From assembly GCF_001598695.1 (NCBI RefSeq), contig NZ_BCZK01000005.1, forward strand, positions 186,001-250,000: a stretch of 64,000 nucleotides of DNA, in the 5' to 3' direction. The stretch comes from Klebsiella oxytoca NBRC 105695. Lineage in GTDB: Bacteria > Pseudomonadota > Gammaproteobacteria > Enterobacterales > Enterobacteriaceae. The notes under the pieces were generated by a model. That model was not told the DNA's origin, did no database searches, and was given only the letters and a program-made list of their open reading frames with translations. Position numbers and translations under genes: made by a program. This document shows positions 52,449-63,438 of this stretch, piece by piece. Position 1 is the stretch's first letter; the number at the start of each line of letters is the position of its first letter.

Positions 52449-53633
52449 CTAGCCGTGAATTTCCCGATCGCGGCCAGCCAGCGCGCCGAAGACCGCCATC
52501 ACGACAGAAATTAGCGCCACGGCGATCAGCGGAATATGCCAGTCGCCCGAGGCGTCATGAATTTTACCCATCACCGGCGGCCCGCAGGCGGCCAGCAGAT
52601 AGCCCACCGCCTGCGCCATTCCCGACAGCGCAGCGGCCTGATGGGCTGAGCTGGCGCGCAGTCCGATAAAGGTCAGCCCCAGAATCATGGTCGCGCCGGA
52701 GCCAAAGCCGAAGATAAGCGTCCACATTACCGCCTGGCCCGGGAGAAACCATAATCCGAGCGCGCTGACCGCGCACATCATGGCAACCAGCACCGCAATA
52801 CCGCGCTGATCTTTTAACCGATGAAGGATTAAGGGAATCGCCAGTCCCGGCGCGGCGGTCGCCAGCTGCAGCAACCCGTGCAGGGAACCCGCCTGCGCTT
52901 CGCTGTAGCCAATACTTTGCAAAATGGCCGGCAGCCAGCCGATGATAACGTAATAGACCAGCGAGTTAATGCCAAGAAACAGCGTCACCTGCCAGGCTAA
53001 CGCAGAACGCCAGATACCGCGGTTATGGATGGCTCCCGAACCGGTCAGCGGCGCGGTAGCCTGTCTGCGCGACTGCGGCAGCCAGACAAACAGCGCCAGC
53101 AGTGGAAAAACCATCAGCGTCAATAGCGCGCCGCGCCAGCCAAGTCCGGCAAGCGCCAGCGGTACCACCATGGCCGAGCCCAATGCCGCCGCGCCACCCA
53201 TGGTGAGAGAGTAAGCGCCGGTCATTTTGGCGACGTGCTGCGAAAAGTCGCGTTTGATTAACCCCGGCAGCAGTACGTTCCCCAGCGCGATACCGCAGCC
53301 GATCACCGCGGTGCCGATAAACAGTAGCGAGACGAAGGGCAGGGAGCGCAGACCAATTCCGAGGCAAATCAGTATCATCGCCAGCAGCAGGCTGCGTTCA
53401 ATGCCGAAGCGGCGAGCGACTCCCGCAGCCAGCGGTGACACCAGGCCGAAGGCCAGCAGCGGCAGCGTCGTTAACAGCCCGGTTTGTGCGGTAGTGAGGC
53501 CATATTCGCTGCGAATGGCGTCGAGCAGCGGCGCGGCGCCGGTAAATGCCACGCGTAAGGTCGTGGCGATAAGCAGAATACCGGCAATCAACAAAAGAGG
53601 ACGGCGGCCGGCAGAAGGTAAAACAGAATTCAT
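52449..53633 (-). CDS. nimT: 2-nitroimidazole exporter NimT (CynX-family MFS)
   Basis: Major facilitator protein of 394 residues with 12 predicted helices, closely matching E. coli NimT/YeaN (RVAFTGAAPLLDAIRSEYGLTTAQTGLLTTLPLLAF; VTLFLGINSLVYYVIIGWLPAIL). NimT exports 2-nitroimidazole in E. coli. The ATG at 53633 gives the family length. It diverges from its regulator nimR across a 100-bp gap. Confidence 0.92.
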   Translation of the reverse strand: MNSVLPSAGRRPLLLIAGILLIATTLRVAFTGAAPLLDAIRSEYGLTTAQTGLLTTLPLLAFGLVSPLAAGVARRFGIERSLLLAMILICLGIGLRSLPFVSLLFIGTAVIGCGIALGNVLLPGLIKRDFSQHVAKMTGAYSLTMGGAAALGSAMVVPLALAGLGWRGALLTLMVFPLLALFVWLPQSRRQATAPLTGSGAIHNRGIWRSALAWQVTLFLGINSLVYYVIIGWLPAILQSIGYSEAQAGSLHGLLQLATAAPGLAIPLILHRLKDQRGIAVLVAMMCAVSALGLWFLPGQAVMWTLIFGFGSGATMILGLTFIGLRASSAHQAAALSGMAQAVGYLLAACGPPVMGKIHDASGDWHIPLIAVALISVVMAVFGALAGRDREIHG

Positions 53634-53733
53634 GGCGATCTCAAACAAGAATACGAGGCGTTCACAATAGCCTGTTTGTGGGATGTTTAAATCAAGCTAA
53701 AATGACAGATTATCGCTAAAATCGGACAATTTT

Positions 53734-54525
53734 ATGATCGGACTCGGCCTGGACGGCTACGACCCGGACAGCGGCCACGAGGCGGCGCTGGCTTTTCGTA
53801 TTCAGGTTGTTGCGGATGAACAGTACATTCCGCGCCATCAGCATCGTAAAGGGCAACTCATACTTGCCCTTCACGGGGCGCTAACCTGTGAAGTCGAGAA
53901 CGCCATGTGGATGGTGCCGCCGCAGTACGCGGTATGGGTGCCCGGGCAGGTACCGCACAGTAATCGCGCGACGCCGGAGGCGCAAATCTGCTTCTTATTT
54001 ATTGAACCCGATGCGGCGCCGATGCCGGATTTCTGCTGTACGTTAAAGATTTCGCCGCTGGTGCGCGAGCTGATCCTCGCGATGGCCCAGCGCGGCAGGG
54101 CCTGGCTCGGTAAACCGGAGATGGACCGGCTGGTGCAGGTGCTGTTTGATGAGCTACCGCAGCAGCCGCAGGAGCATCTGCAGCTACCGGTCTCCGGACA
54201 TGCCAAAATTCGTCAAATGGCGGAAATGATGGCCGTCGACCCGGCCCGCTGGCAAACCCTGGCGCAGTGGGCGGCGGAGTTTGCCATGAGTGAACGCAAT
54301 CTGGCGCGGCTGGTGGTGCGCGAGACGGGGCTGAGCTTTCGGCGCTGGCGGCATCAGCTGCAGCTTATTCTCTCCCTGCAGATGCTGATTCGCGGGCAAA
54401 CGGTACAGCAGACGGCGCAGAGCCTGGGCTACGACTCCACCACCGCTTTTATTACTATGTTTAAAAAGGGCCTTGGGCAGACGCCGGGACGCTATCTTGC
54501 CAGCCTGGCTACGACTTCCCGATAA
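53734..54525 (+). CDS. nimR: AraC-family regulator NimR
   Basis: Repressor of nimT in E. coli; 263 residues. An N-terminal cupin sensing domain ([22 protein letters not shown]) is followed by two helix-turn-helix units ([55 protein letters not shown]). Its 3' end overlaps the convergent yeaL by 17 bp. Confidence 0.92.
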   Translation: MIGLGLDGYDPDSGHEAALAFRIQVVADEQYIPRHQHRKGQLILALHGALTCEVENAMWMVPPQYAVWVPGQVPHSNRATPEAQICFLFIEPDAAPMPDFCCTLKISPLVRELILAMAQRGRAWLGKPEMDRLVQVLFDELPQQPQEHLQLPVSGHAKIRQMAEMMAVDPARWQTLAQWAAEFAMSERNLARLVVRETGLSFRRWRHQLQLILSLQMLIRGQTVQQTAQSLGYDSTTAFITMFKKGLGQTPGRYLASLATTSR

Positions 54526-54955
54526 ACAGCGAAATTATCCCGGCGGCGATCAACGGGCCGACCGGTACGCCGCGGAAGAGGGCGACGCCGAGCACGGTGC
54601 CGACCAGCAGCCCGGCAACCAGCTGCGGCTGCGAGCCCATCAGCGCTACGCCGCGCCCGCCAAGCCAGGAAACAAAAACGCCTACCGCGATGGCCAGCAG
54701 CGATTTCCAGTTAACGAAGGAATGCAGCAGCGTTGAAGGCGGGAGCGTACCGCTGGCGATTGGCGCCATCACGCCAATGGTGAGAATAATTATACCGATG
54801 GTCAGCCCCTGCTTTTCTATCCACGGAAAGAAAGCGTTAAGCGGGGTGACGCGAACGATAATTAACACCAGGATAGAAATAGCCACGGTTGTGTTATGGC
54901 TAACAAAGCCGAGCGCCGCCAGGCCCAGCAGTATTAACAGGGTGGTGTCGAGCAT
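54509..54955 (-). CDS. yeaL: DUF441 inner-membrane protein YeaL
   Basis: Membrane protein of 148 residues with about four helices, almost identical to E. coli YeaL ([53 protein letters not shown]). The start at 54955 ([11 protein letters not shown]) gives the E. coli length. Function unknown. Confidence 0.92.
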   Translation of the reverse strand: MLDTTLLILLGLAALGFVSHNTTVAISILVLIIVRVTPLNAFFPWIEKQGLTIGIIILTIGVMAPIASGTLPPSTLLHSFVNWKSLLAIAVGVFVSWLGGRGVALMGSQPQLVAGLLVGTVLGVALFRGVPVGPLIAAGIISLFIGKS

Positions 54956-55134
54956 GTGCAGAGGTCCTTGCCAGAAAACAAAAAAGAGAAGCCCGTTTAC
55001 TCTACGCATAATTGCGTGACTAAACAGGCTTTTTTTATCTCAGAATGATGTTTTCAGGCATCTGCCCGATGGCGATCTTCCCGCCGCGAAGCTCGCAAAA
55101 AAGCGGAAATGGGCTGCAGACGGCGGGAGCAGAC

Positions 55135-55635
55135 TCAGGGCTGGCGATGAAAAGCCGCCAATTCCGGCCGAGCAATGCGCAGATAGTCGGCGGTATCCAG
55201 GATGATCGATTTATCAAGCTGCCCGGCGTTAAAGGCGATTTCCGGGAAACGCTCGAACAGGACCGGATCGGCAACCAGCCGCAACGCCGGGTGGAAACTA
55301 AAGGGGGGAATCGCGCCAAACACGCAGGCGGTCAGGGAGTCCACTTCCGCCGGGCTGGCGAGGGAGGCTTTACTGCCGCCGATATACTCGGCCAGACGGG
55401 CTAAGTCCGCCTGCAGGTCGGCGGCAAGAATCGCCAGAACGTGCTGATTTACGCCATGACCTTTAATTTTGCATACCAGCGCTTTGGCTCCCTGACCCAG
55501 CGCGGTACCGCGGATCTTCGATACCGCTTCACATTTCCCGACGGCTTCATGTTCCACAACCCGGTAGCGGGCATGGGAGCGGTTAAGCAGCGCGATCAGC
55601 TGCTGATGAATGCTGAGTCCTGCAGACGCGTTCAT
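55135..55635 (-). CDS. yeaK: YeaK, mischarged aminoacyl-tRNA deacylase (YbaK-like)
   Basis: Editing-domain protein of 166 residues (E. coli 167). Motifs HEAVGKCEAVSKIRGT, GAKALVCKIKGHG and VFGAIPPFSFHP place it in the YbaK/ProX family. The E. coli protein hydrolyses mischarged tRNAs. The ATG at 55635 follows AAGGAA. Confidence 0.91.
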   Translation of the reverse strand: MNASAGLSIHQQLIALLNRSHARYRVVEHEAVGKCEAVSKIRGTALGQGAKALVCKIKGHGVNQHVLAILAADLQADLARLAEYIGGSKASLASPAEVDSLTACVFGAIPPFSFHPALRLVADPVLFERFPEIAFNAGQLDKSIILDTADYLRIARPELAAFHRQP

Positions 55636-55668
55636 GCTGATGGTTCCTTAAAAATTTAAAGCTAAAGA

Positions 55669-57165
55669 TTAATCCTCTCGCCCTGGATGGACGTGCTTTT
55701 TTTGTTTTTTATTTTCGTACAGCCGGGCATCGGCGATTTGCATGGTATCGGCCAGGCTATCTCCCGGCGCCATGCTACAGGCGCCCCATGAGAAGTTAAC
55801 GCGCTTGTTGACGTCAATCGTTCGCAGATGCTGGCGGATACGCTCGGTAATATTTTTGGCGTCTTCTTCGGCGTAATCAATCAGTATCAGAAAGAACTCA
55901 TCGCCGCCCAACCGGATACCGTAATCGCTTTTGCGTATGGCGGCGGATATGGACTGAGCAAGCATCACAATTGCGCGGTCGCCTTCGTTATGCCCAAAGG
56001 TATCATTAATGAATTTAAGCCGGTCGCAGTCCAGCGCCATAAACACAATATTCACCCCCTGTTCCGTCAGCTTTTGCATGCGCGATTCCAGCAACGAGGA
56101 GAGAATTTTACGGTTGTAAAGACCGGTTAATGAATCACTAATATTTTCTTTAAAAACATCGATATACAAACGAAAATGCATGCGAACAAGATGAAGCAGC
56201 ACGCCGGTAGATATCAGGTAAAACAGGAAGAGCTTCCAGGAGCTGAGCAGGAAATACATCACGTCCAGCGACAGCGAGATCTGCAGGTTTGTGGCTACCG
56301 CATGTTGATAATGGGCATAGCTAAAAAGATGCGTTTTGCTGCGGTGAACAATGATTTCTGAGGTTGAGTCCGAATCCGTTAATGTGATGTCGAGATAACG
56401 CCACACCAGCGGGCGGTCAGCGGTATACAGGAGCTCTTCGATATCTTTACGGCTGACATCGACCATGACGACCCCTTTAAGCCCTTCGTGGTGATACACC
56501 GGGGACAAAAACGAGAGAATATTTTGCCCGGTCACCGCGTCCACGTAGATGCTGGACATCAACGTGCGGCCGCGCAGTAAGCTGTTAAGGTTAGTCTGGG
56601 TAATACCTAATTTGCCGTCGTGGAGAAAGTTCCAGTTGTCCAGTGCGCGGTTTTTAATCTCGACTTGAGTATGGAAATACACATATTTATTTTTAAAATC
56701 AATGAAGTAACGTAATTTGTTGTCGGATTTATAAGGACCGGTTTCCTGGCCATGGTGGGTTCTGTTATGGTCGATAATGGTATCAAAGGCCTGCAGCGCG
56801 GGCAGATCGTTAACCCACGCCAGGCAGGAAGACTGATTCGCACTGAGCGTGCCGCTAAGCAGGGGAAAGGTGTACTCCGTAATATTCAGACCGCTAACGC
56901 TGCCTTTTGTTTGTACGCTGTCGCATGCCTGTTGAGCAACTTCAGCAGAAGGTAGGGTATCTAACTTGCGGGCGATCTGGGAGATAACCAGCTGATTTTG
57001 ATATTTATCGTAGAGAAAAGCGTACTCGCCTTTTTCGACAATATAGTGCATATATTCCGACATATCCCGATGGCTGACGACTAACTCATAGACCAGGAAT
57101 GAAGAGGTCAGGACCACTACCCCAGCCGAAATCAAATGACGAAGTAATTTATTCTTTAATTTCAT
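55669..57165 (-). CDS. dgcJ: Membrane diguanylate cyclase DgcJ
   Basis: Protein of 498 residues (E. coli DgcJ/YeaJ 496). An N-terminal helix (about 10-28), a large periplasmic sensor region, a second helix (about 305-325) and a GGDEF domain (about 335-490) are seen. The active site IRLGGDEFFLILI is intact, with NDTFGHNEGDRAI upstream. An inhibitory-site-like Arg/Asp pair (RKSD) precedes the GGDEF. It matches E. coli DgcJ in the cytoplasmic half and less so in the sensor. Confidence 0.91.
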   Translation of the reverse strand: MKLKNKLLRHLISAGVVVLTSSFLVYELVVSHRDMSEYMHYIVEKGEYAFLYDKYQNQLVISQIARKLDTLPSAEVAQQACDSVQTKGSVSGLNITEYTFPLLSGTLSANQSSCLAWVNDLPALQAFDTIIDHNRTHHGQETGPYKSDNKLRYFIDFKNKYVYFHTQVEIKNRALDNWNFLHDGKLGITQTNLNSLLRGRTLMSSIYVDAVTGQNILSFLSPVYHHEGLKGVVMVDVSRKDIEELLYTADRPLVWRYLDITLTDSDSTSEIIVHRSKTHLFSYAHYQHAVATNLQISLSLDVMYFLLSSWKLFLFYLISTGVLLHLVRMHFRLYIDVFKENISDSLTGLYNRKILSSLLESRMQKLTEQGVNIVFMALDCDRLKFINDTFGHNEGDRAIVMLAQSISAAIRKSDYGIRLGGDEFFLILIDYAEEDAKNITERIRQHLRTIDVNKRVNFSWGACSMAPGDSLADTMQIADARLYENKKQKKHVHPGRED

Positions 57166-57616
57166 TACGTTAGTTCACCAGATCGTTAAGGTCAGTTTAC
57201 CTGCGCACGGTCTATTCATGTCATGAAGGGGAAAAATCAGGATACGCTGTGATAAAACTTAAGCAGTTGTCACCGGTAGATTCTAGCAAAAGCGTGTGCA
57301 TGTTTAGCCACATTACGTGTTGAATGGAGAAAGAGTTCACTTTGTGTATGGCGATCCCGATAGCGATATGAAAACTGAAACCAGAATTCATGCAAACTAT
57401 AAGCAAGCTAATTGTAGGCTTTCATACCCCTTTTATCCACATTAACTTCACTTTTCCCTCATTTTGCATGCAATAACATATGCTGCAATAACGAAACGTA
57501 TTACTATTCGCCCTGCGCCAAAAACAGGATAATTTTATATAACAAGAGAACTTTTCTTATTTTCGTTAGTCATTAGGATGACTAGCAGAGGTGTTGTTGA
57601 TTGTGGTGACGAGGTT
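57166..57616. other. Intergenic region between dgcJ and the glycosyltransferase gene
   Basis: AT-rich 451 bp with no credible gene. GCAATAAC is repeated at 57470-57477 and 57485-57492, 15 bp apart, possibly a regulator site. Both divergent promoters should lie here. Confidence 0.4.
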
Positions 57617-58777
57617 ATGATGATGGAAAACGCAGCGGTGCAGGTAGCTCCCCGGAAGTTTAAAAAAATAAGAGAGCTCAACCGGCGCCGCAATTATTTT
57701 TTTAAGAAATTACGCAATATTCTGCGGGTTTATATCGCAAAAGCGTTGTGGGATTGTCGCGCGCGTCGCGAAGCAGATTTAACGTCCGCCAAAACGGTAC
57801 TGCTTATGCGCAATGAAGGCGCGATAGGGGACGTTGTCGTTGATTCTGCGCTGGTTAAATGCCTCCATAAGGCAGGTATGACTGTTGATTTTCTGTTAAC
57901 GAAATCGAACAGCCAGGTCATGCGTGATAATCCACATATTCGCCATATTTATGAAGCTGAGAATGTCGACTCGGCGGCTTATCTGCGTAAGTTTACCCAT
58001 AACGTTCCTCAGCCCGTTATTAATGAGCTTGCGAATAATAAGTATGATATTGTTATTGACCCCTCGCTTTTTGATATTCCGGTGCACCGGATGCTGCTGT
58101 TACGGCAGATAAAAGCGCGCTCGGTGCTGGGGTTTAATAAATGGCCTTCTATTAATCACTATACCCGCTCTTTTGATTTTGACTGTGCAAACTGGCACGT
58201 CAGCAAGACCTTTACGCTCATTGCCGATTATCTCCAGCTGGACAAAAAATATCTGCAGTCTTATGACTTGCATATTCCCGAGAATGTCGAACACGAGGTG
58301 CGTGATTATCTGGCGGCTAAAAGTGGACGAAATGTGGTCATTAATATTTTTGCCGGCCATCAGGACCGCAGCATGTCGCAGGAGCAGCTGGCCACGCTTC
58401 TCACCCGACTGCGCGAAGAGTATCCCGCTATCAATATTATATTGCTCGACCACCGCAATGAAATTCGTCTTTCTCTGCCGGAGAAGGTCAGCGTGAATCC
58501 GTTTAAAACGCTGCACCACTGCATGGCGCTGATTGCGCAGGCCGATTTGGTTATCTCGCCGGATACCTCGGTGGTACATATGGCGGCTGCGTGGAAAAAA
58601 CCGCTGGTCGCAGTGTATAAGGATGTGCGCATGAATAATCGGCTGTGGGCGCCGGGATATGATAGGGCCCGGCAGATCATCGTTAAGTGCGGTAAGGTGC
58701 ACCAGCTGGAGAGCTTGCCCGACCTGATCATGGCGGAGATTGACCCTGGCACTCTACAGCAGACCCGGGCCGGATAA
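57617..58777 (+). CDS. Glycosyltransferase family 9 protein (heptosyltransferase-like)
   Basis: GT9-type protein of 386 residues from the ATG at 57617; three ATGs stand in a row (57617, 57620, 57623) after GAGG, and an upstream in-frame ATG at 57578 has no proper site. A basic N-terminal part (about 1-40) precedes the first Rossmann domain (LLMRNEGAIGDVVVDSALVKCL). The second domain has the GT9 acceptor region ADLVISPDTSVVHMAAAWKKPLVAVY. It resembles LPS heptosyltransferases but stands alone, far from an LPS gene cluster, and is absent from this spot in E. coli. Sugar donor and acceptor unknown. Confidence 0.82.
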   Translation: MMMENAAVQVAPRKFKKIRELNRRRNYFFKKLRNILRVYIAKALWDCRARREADLTSAKTVLLMRNEGAIGDVVVDSALVKCLHKAGMTVDFLLTKSNSQVMRDNPHIRHIYEAENVDSAAYLRKFTHNVPQPVINELANNKYDIVIDPSLFDIPVHRMLLLRQIKARSVLGFNKWPSINHYTRSFDFDCANWHVSKTFTLIADYLQLDKKYLQSYDLHIPENVEHEVRDYLAAKSGRNVVINIFAGHQDRSMSQEQLATLLTRLREEYPAINIILLDHRNEIRLSLPEKVSVNPFKTLHHCMALIAQADLVISPDTSVVHMAAAWKKPLVAVYKDVRMNNRLWAPGYDRARQIIVKCGKVHQLESLPDLIMAEIDPGTLQQTRAG

Positions 58778-58782
58778 AGCGC

Positions 58783-58812
58783 AAAAAACAGCCAGCTGTG
58801 AAGGCTGGCTGT
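58783..58812 (-). terminator. Terminator of the yeaGH operon
   Basis: Read leftward: ACAGCCAGC, a seven-base loop, GCTGGCTGT, then TTTTTT (58788 to 58783). It ends the yeaGH transcript and lies between convergent genes. Confidence 0.8.
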
Positions 58813-58822
58813 CCGGAAGAGA

Positions 58823-60178
<1,356 letters not shown>

Positions 60179-60204
60179 TCATTGGGTCTTCGCAGTTATT
60201 ATTC

Positions 60205-60229
60205 GCCCGGCAGCAGTTGCCTGCCGGGC
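60205..60229 (-). repeat. REP-like stem-loop between yeaG and yeaH
   Basis: GCCCGGCAG and CTGCCGGGC form a 9-bp stem with a seven-base loop and no T-run. It may stabilise the yeaG part of the transcript. Confidence 0.5.
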
Positions 60230-60236
60230 TGGTCTA

Positions 60237-62171
60237 TCAGGATGATTTACGTACCCGCAGATACCATTCGCACAGCAGGCGAACCTGCTTGCGGGTATAG
60301 CCTTTCTCCATCATGCGGTCGACAAAGTCATCGTGTTTTTTCTGCTCATCGGTTGACGTTTTGGTGTTGAACGAGATCACCGGCAACAGCTCTTCGGTAT
60401 TGGAGAACATTTTCTTCTCAATAACCGTGCGCAGTTTCTCGTAGCTGGTCCAGTTTGGATTGCGTCCGCTGTTGTGCGCTCTGGCGCGCAGCACGAAGTT
60501 GACAATCTCGTTGCGGAAGTCTTTCGGATTACTGATCCCGGCCGGCTTCTCGATTTTTTCCAGCTCCGCATTCAGCGACTCGCGATCAAACAGCTGGCCG
60601 GTATCCGGGTCGCGATACTCCTGATCCTGAATCCAGAAATCGGCGTAGGTCACATAACGGTCAAAAATGTTCTGCCCGTATTCCGAGTAGGACTCAAGGT
60701 AGGCGGTCTGGATCTCTTTCCCGATAAACTCGGCGTATTTCGGGATCAGATAACCTTTGAGGAACTCCAGGTAACGTTCGGACTGCTCCTGCGGGAACTG
60801 TTCACGCTCAATTTGCTGCTCCAGGACATAGAACAGATGCACCGGGTTCGCGGCGACTTCGGCGTGATCAAAGTTAAATACCCGCGACAGAATTTTGAAC
60901 GCGAAGCGGGTAGACAAGCCGTTCATCCCTTCATCAACGCCGGCATAATCGCGATACTCCTGATAGGATTTCGCTTTCGGGTCGGTATCTTTCAGGCTTT
61001 CACCGTCATAGACGCGCATTTTCGAGTAGATGCTCGAGTTTTCCGGCTCTTTCAGGCGCGACAGAATCGAGAAGCGCGACAGCGTTTCCAGGGTTCCCGG
61101 CGCGCAGGGCGCGTGAGTCAGTTCGCTATTATTGAGCAGTTTTTCATAGATGCGGATCTCTTCCGAGATGCGCAGGCAATAAGGCACCTTGACGATGTAA
61201 ACGCGGTCGAGGAAGGCCTCATTGTTCTTGTTATTGCGGAAGGTAACCCATTCCGATTCGTTGGAGTGGGCGAGGATAATCCCGTTAAACGGCAGGGCGG
61301 AGATCCCTTCAGTACCGTTATAGTTCCCTTCCTGCGTCGCGGTCAGCAGCGGATGCAGCACCTTAATAGGCGCTTTAAACATCTCTACAAATTCCATCAG
61401 CCCCTGGTTGGCGCGGCACAGGGCGCCGGAATATCCGTAGGCATCCGGATCGTTCTGCGCATAGTGTTCCAGTTTACGGATATCCACTTTGCCCACCAGC
61501 GCGGAGATATCCTGGTTATTCTCATCGCCGGGCTCGGTTTTGGCGATGGCAATCTGCGCCAGGATTGACGGCCACACTTTCACCACGCGGAACTTAGTAA
61601 TGTCGCCGCCGAATTCCTGCAGACGCTTGGCCGCCCACGGCGACATAATTGTTCCCAGATAGCGGTTTGGAATGCCGTACTCTTTTTCGAGGATTTGCGC
61701 ATCCTCTTGCGGGTTAAACAGACATAGCGGATGGTCGTTGACCGGGCTACGCTCTCCGTTTGCGCTAAGCACATAGATAGGCACGCGCTGCATTAAGGAC
61801 TTAAGGCGTTCGGCAAGCGATGATTTACCGCCGCCCACGGGGCCCAGCAGATACAGAATCTGTTTCTTCTCTTCAAGCCCCTGAGCGGCGTGCTTTAAGT
61901 AAGAAACAATTTGCTCGATGGCATCTTCCATACCGTAAAACTCTTCAAATGCCGGATAGCGCGCAACGACCCGGTTTGAAAAGAGACGGGATAGCCTGGG
62001 TTCCAGGGCCGTATCGACCATGACCGGCTCACCGATGGCCATCAGCAATCTTTCTGCTGCGTTAGCATAAGCACTGCGATCTTGCCGACAGATGGTAAGA
62101 AACTCCTGCAGTGTGAACTCTTCGTCCTTGGCAGCTTCATAGCGCTGGCGATAGTGATCGAATATATTCAT
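60237..62171 (-). CDS. yeaG: Serine/threonine protein kinase YeaG (PrkA family)
   Basis: PrkA-family protein of 644 residues, as in E. coli. The N-terminal AAA-type domain has Walker A LLGPVGGGKSSLAE (about 105-118); the PrkA C-terminal domain follows from about 390. YeaG is needed for survival under sustained nitrogen starvation in E. coli. The ATG at 62171 follows AAGGACGGC. Upstream a sigma-54 promoter motif fits Ntr control. Confidence 0.94.
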   Translation of the reverse strand: MNIFDHYRQRYEAAKDEEFTLQEFLTICRQDRSAYANAAERLLMAIGEPVMVDTALEPRLSRLFSNRVVARYPAFEEFYGMEDAIEQIVSYLKHAAQGLEEKKQILYLLGPVGGGKSSLAERLKSLMQRVPIYVLSANGERSPVNDHPLCLFNPQEDAQILEKEYGIPNRYLGTIMSPWAAKRLQEFGGDITKFRVVKVWPSILAQIAIAKTEPGDENNQDISALVGKVDIRKLEHYAQNDPDAYGYSGALCRANQGLMEFVEMFKAPIKVLHPLLTATQEGNYNGTEGISALPFNGIILAHSNESEWVTFRNNKNNEAFLDRVYIVKVPYCLRISEEIRIYEKLLNNSELTHAPCAPGTLETLSRFSILSRLKEPENSSIYSKMRVYDGESLKDTDPKAKSYQEYRDYAGVDEGMNGLSTRFAFKILSRVFNFDHAEVAANPVHLFYVLEQQIEREQFPQEQSERYLEFLKGYLIPKYAEFIGKEIQTAYLESYSEYGQNIFDRYVTYADFWIQDQEYRDPDTGQLFDRESLNAELEKIEKPAGISNPKDFRNEIVNFVLRARAHNSGRNPNWTSYEKLRTVIEKKMFSNTEELLPVISFNTKTSTDEQKKHDDFVDRMMEKGYTRKQVRLLCEWYLRVRKSS

Positions 62172-62271
62172 GGCATGCCGTCCTTTCGTTTTTAGCACAG
62201 GTTGAGAGCCGTTCATATGAATAGTGGGAGCCCCCGGAAGAGGTAAGCTGCACAGCGCTCTCTGATTCTCC

Positions 62272-62287
62272 AGCAACCCTTATGCCA
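62272..62287 (-). promoter_or_regulatory. Sigma-54 promoter of yeaGH
   Basis: Read leftward, TGGCATAAGGGTTGCT matches the sigma-54 consensus TGGCACG-N4-TTGCW with correct GG-to-GC spacing. Transcription would start about 90 bp before yeaG. NtrC control of yeaGH is known in E. coli; a clear NtrC enhancer was not found. Confidence 0.7.
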
Positions 62288-62457
62288 GGTTGGCGAAGTC
62301 TCGGGATAACGTGCCCCGCATTTACTTCTTCTAAATTAAAGCGTAGATGCATTTGGAAAACTTGCATGGCGTGGAAAATCAATTTCAATGACTTATCAAC
62401 AACTCATCCGGAAAAGCAGCCTCTCATTTCCACTTCTGGTTTCACGCCGTCATGACG

Positions 62458-62476
62458 CTGTCATTCGGCTGTCAGC
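62458..62476 (+). promoter_or_regulatory. PhoB-box-like direct repeat upstream of mipA
   Basis: CTGTCAT-TCGG-CTGTCAGC has two CTGTCA units 11 bp apart, the form of a PhoB box (CTGTCATAWAWCTGTCAYY); only the AT-rich middle is missing. It lies 123 bp before the mipA start and about 170 bp upstream of the yeaG sigma-54 site. The rest of the 427-bp yeaG-mipA gap shows no gene. Confidence 0.45.
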
Positions 62477-62598
62477 GAATGGTCATCTGAGGATGAGAAT
62501 CTGGTGAATTCAGTGTAATGACTGGTAAAGAATTTGAGGCATGACGTATACAACGTTAAACTGCCTGCGCTAATAATTTGACAACAGGAATATGGATC

Positions 62599-63345
62599 GT
62601 GACTAAAATCAAACTTCTGGCACTTGGTGTGTTGATTGCGACTTCAGCATCCGCCGTACACGCTGAAGGGAAGTTCACTTTAGGGGCGGGTGTAGGCGTC
62701 GTTGAACATCCGTACAAGCAGTATGATGCTGATGTTTACCCGGTGCCGGTGATTAATTACGAGAGCGATAACTTCTGGTTTCGTGGTTTAGGCGGTGGTC
62801 TTTACCTGTGGAATGATACCAACGATAAGCTCTCCGTGACCGCCTACTGGTCGCCGATGTACTTTAAGCCAGGCGACAGCGATAGCGAGCAGATGCGCCG
62901 TCTGGATAAACGTAAATCCACGGTGATGGCAGGACTTGCGTACGAACACTATACGCAGTACGGTTTCCTGCGCACCGCGCTGTCAGGGGACACCCTGGAT
63001 AACAGCAACGGTATCGTATGGGATCTGGCCTGGCTATATCGCTACACCAACGGCAACCTGACGCTTACGCCGGGTATTGGCGTTGAATGGAATAGCGATA
63101 ATCAGAACGAGTACTACTATGGTGTTTCGAAACATGAGTCGAATCGCAGCGGCATGCGCAGCTACGATCCGGACAGCAGCTGGAACCCGTACCTCGAGCT
63201 GTCGGCAAACTATCGTTTCCTCGGCGACTGGAGCGTATACGGCGTGGCCCGCTACACCCGCTTGTCTGACGAAATCACCGATAGTCCGATGGTGGACAAA
63301 TCCTGGAGCGGTCTGATTTCAACCGGGATCACTTACTCCTTCTGA
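62599..63345 (+). CDS. mipA: MltA-interacting protein MipA (OmpV family)
   Basis: Outer-membrane scaffold that links the murein hydrolase MltA and PBP1B; 248 residues as in E. coli. The GTG at 62599 begins the signal peptide (VTKIKLLALGVLIATSASAVHA), cleaved before EGKFTLGAGVGV. The C-terminus ends in a beta-barrel phenylalanine (STGITYSF). Upstream TTG and GTG readings are not needed. Confidence 0.95.
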   Translation: MTKIKLLALGVLIATSASAVHAEGKFTLGAGVGVVEHPYKQYDADVYPVPVINYESDNFWFRGLGGGLYLWNDTNDKLSVTAYWSPMYFKPGDSDSEQMRRLDKRKSTVMAGLAYEHYTQYGFLRTALSGDTLDNSNGIVWDLAWLYRYTNGNLTLTPGIGVEWNSDNQNEYYYGVSKHESNRSGMRSYDPDSSWNPYLELSANYRFLGDWSVYGVARYTRLSDEITDSPMVDKSWSGLISTGITYSF

Positions 63346-63376
63346 TAGTGCTTTATTACAGAGCAATTTGTGCATC

Positions 63377-63401
63377 AAAACAGGGCGTAATGCCCTGTTT
63401 T
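63377..63401 (+). terminator. Terminator of mipA
   Basis: AAAACAGGGC and GCCCTGTTTT form a perfect 10-bp stem with loop GTAAT; the stem ends in a T-run. Confidence 0.8.
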
Positions 63402-63438
63402 GCATTACGGTGGTGCAATCAAACGACAGGAGGTAGTC

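Noticed and set aside
62340-62385. NtrC enhancer near TGCATTTGGAAAACTTGCA
   Set aside because: The half-sites lack the GCAC/GTGC core and spacing of NtrC sites.
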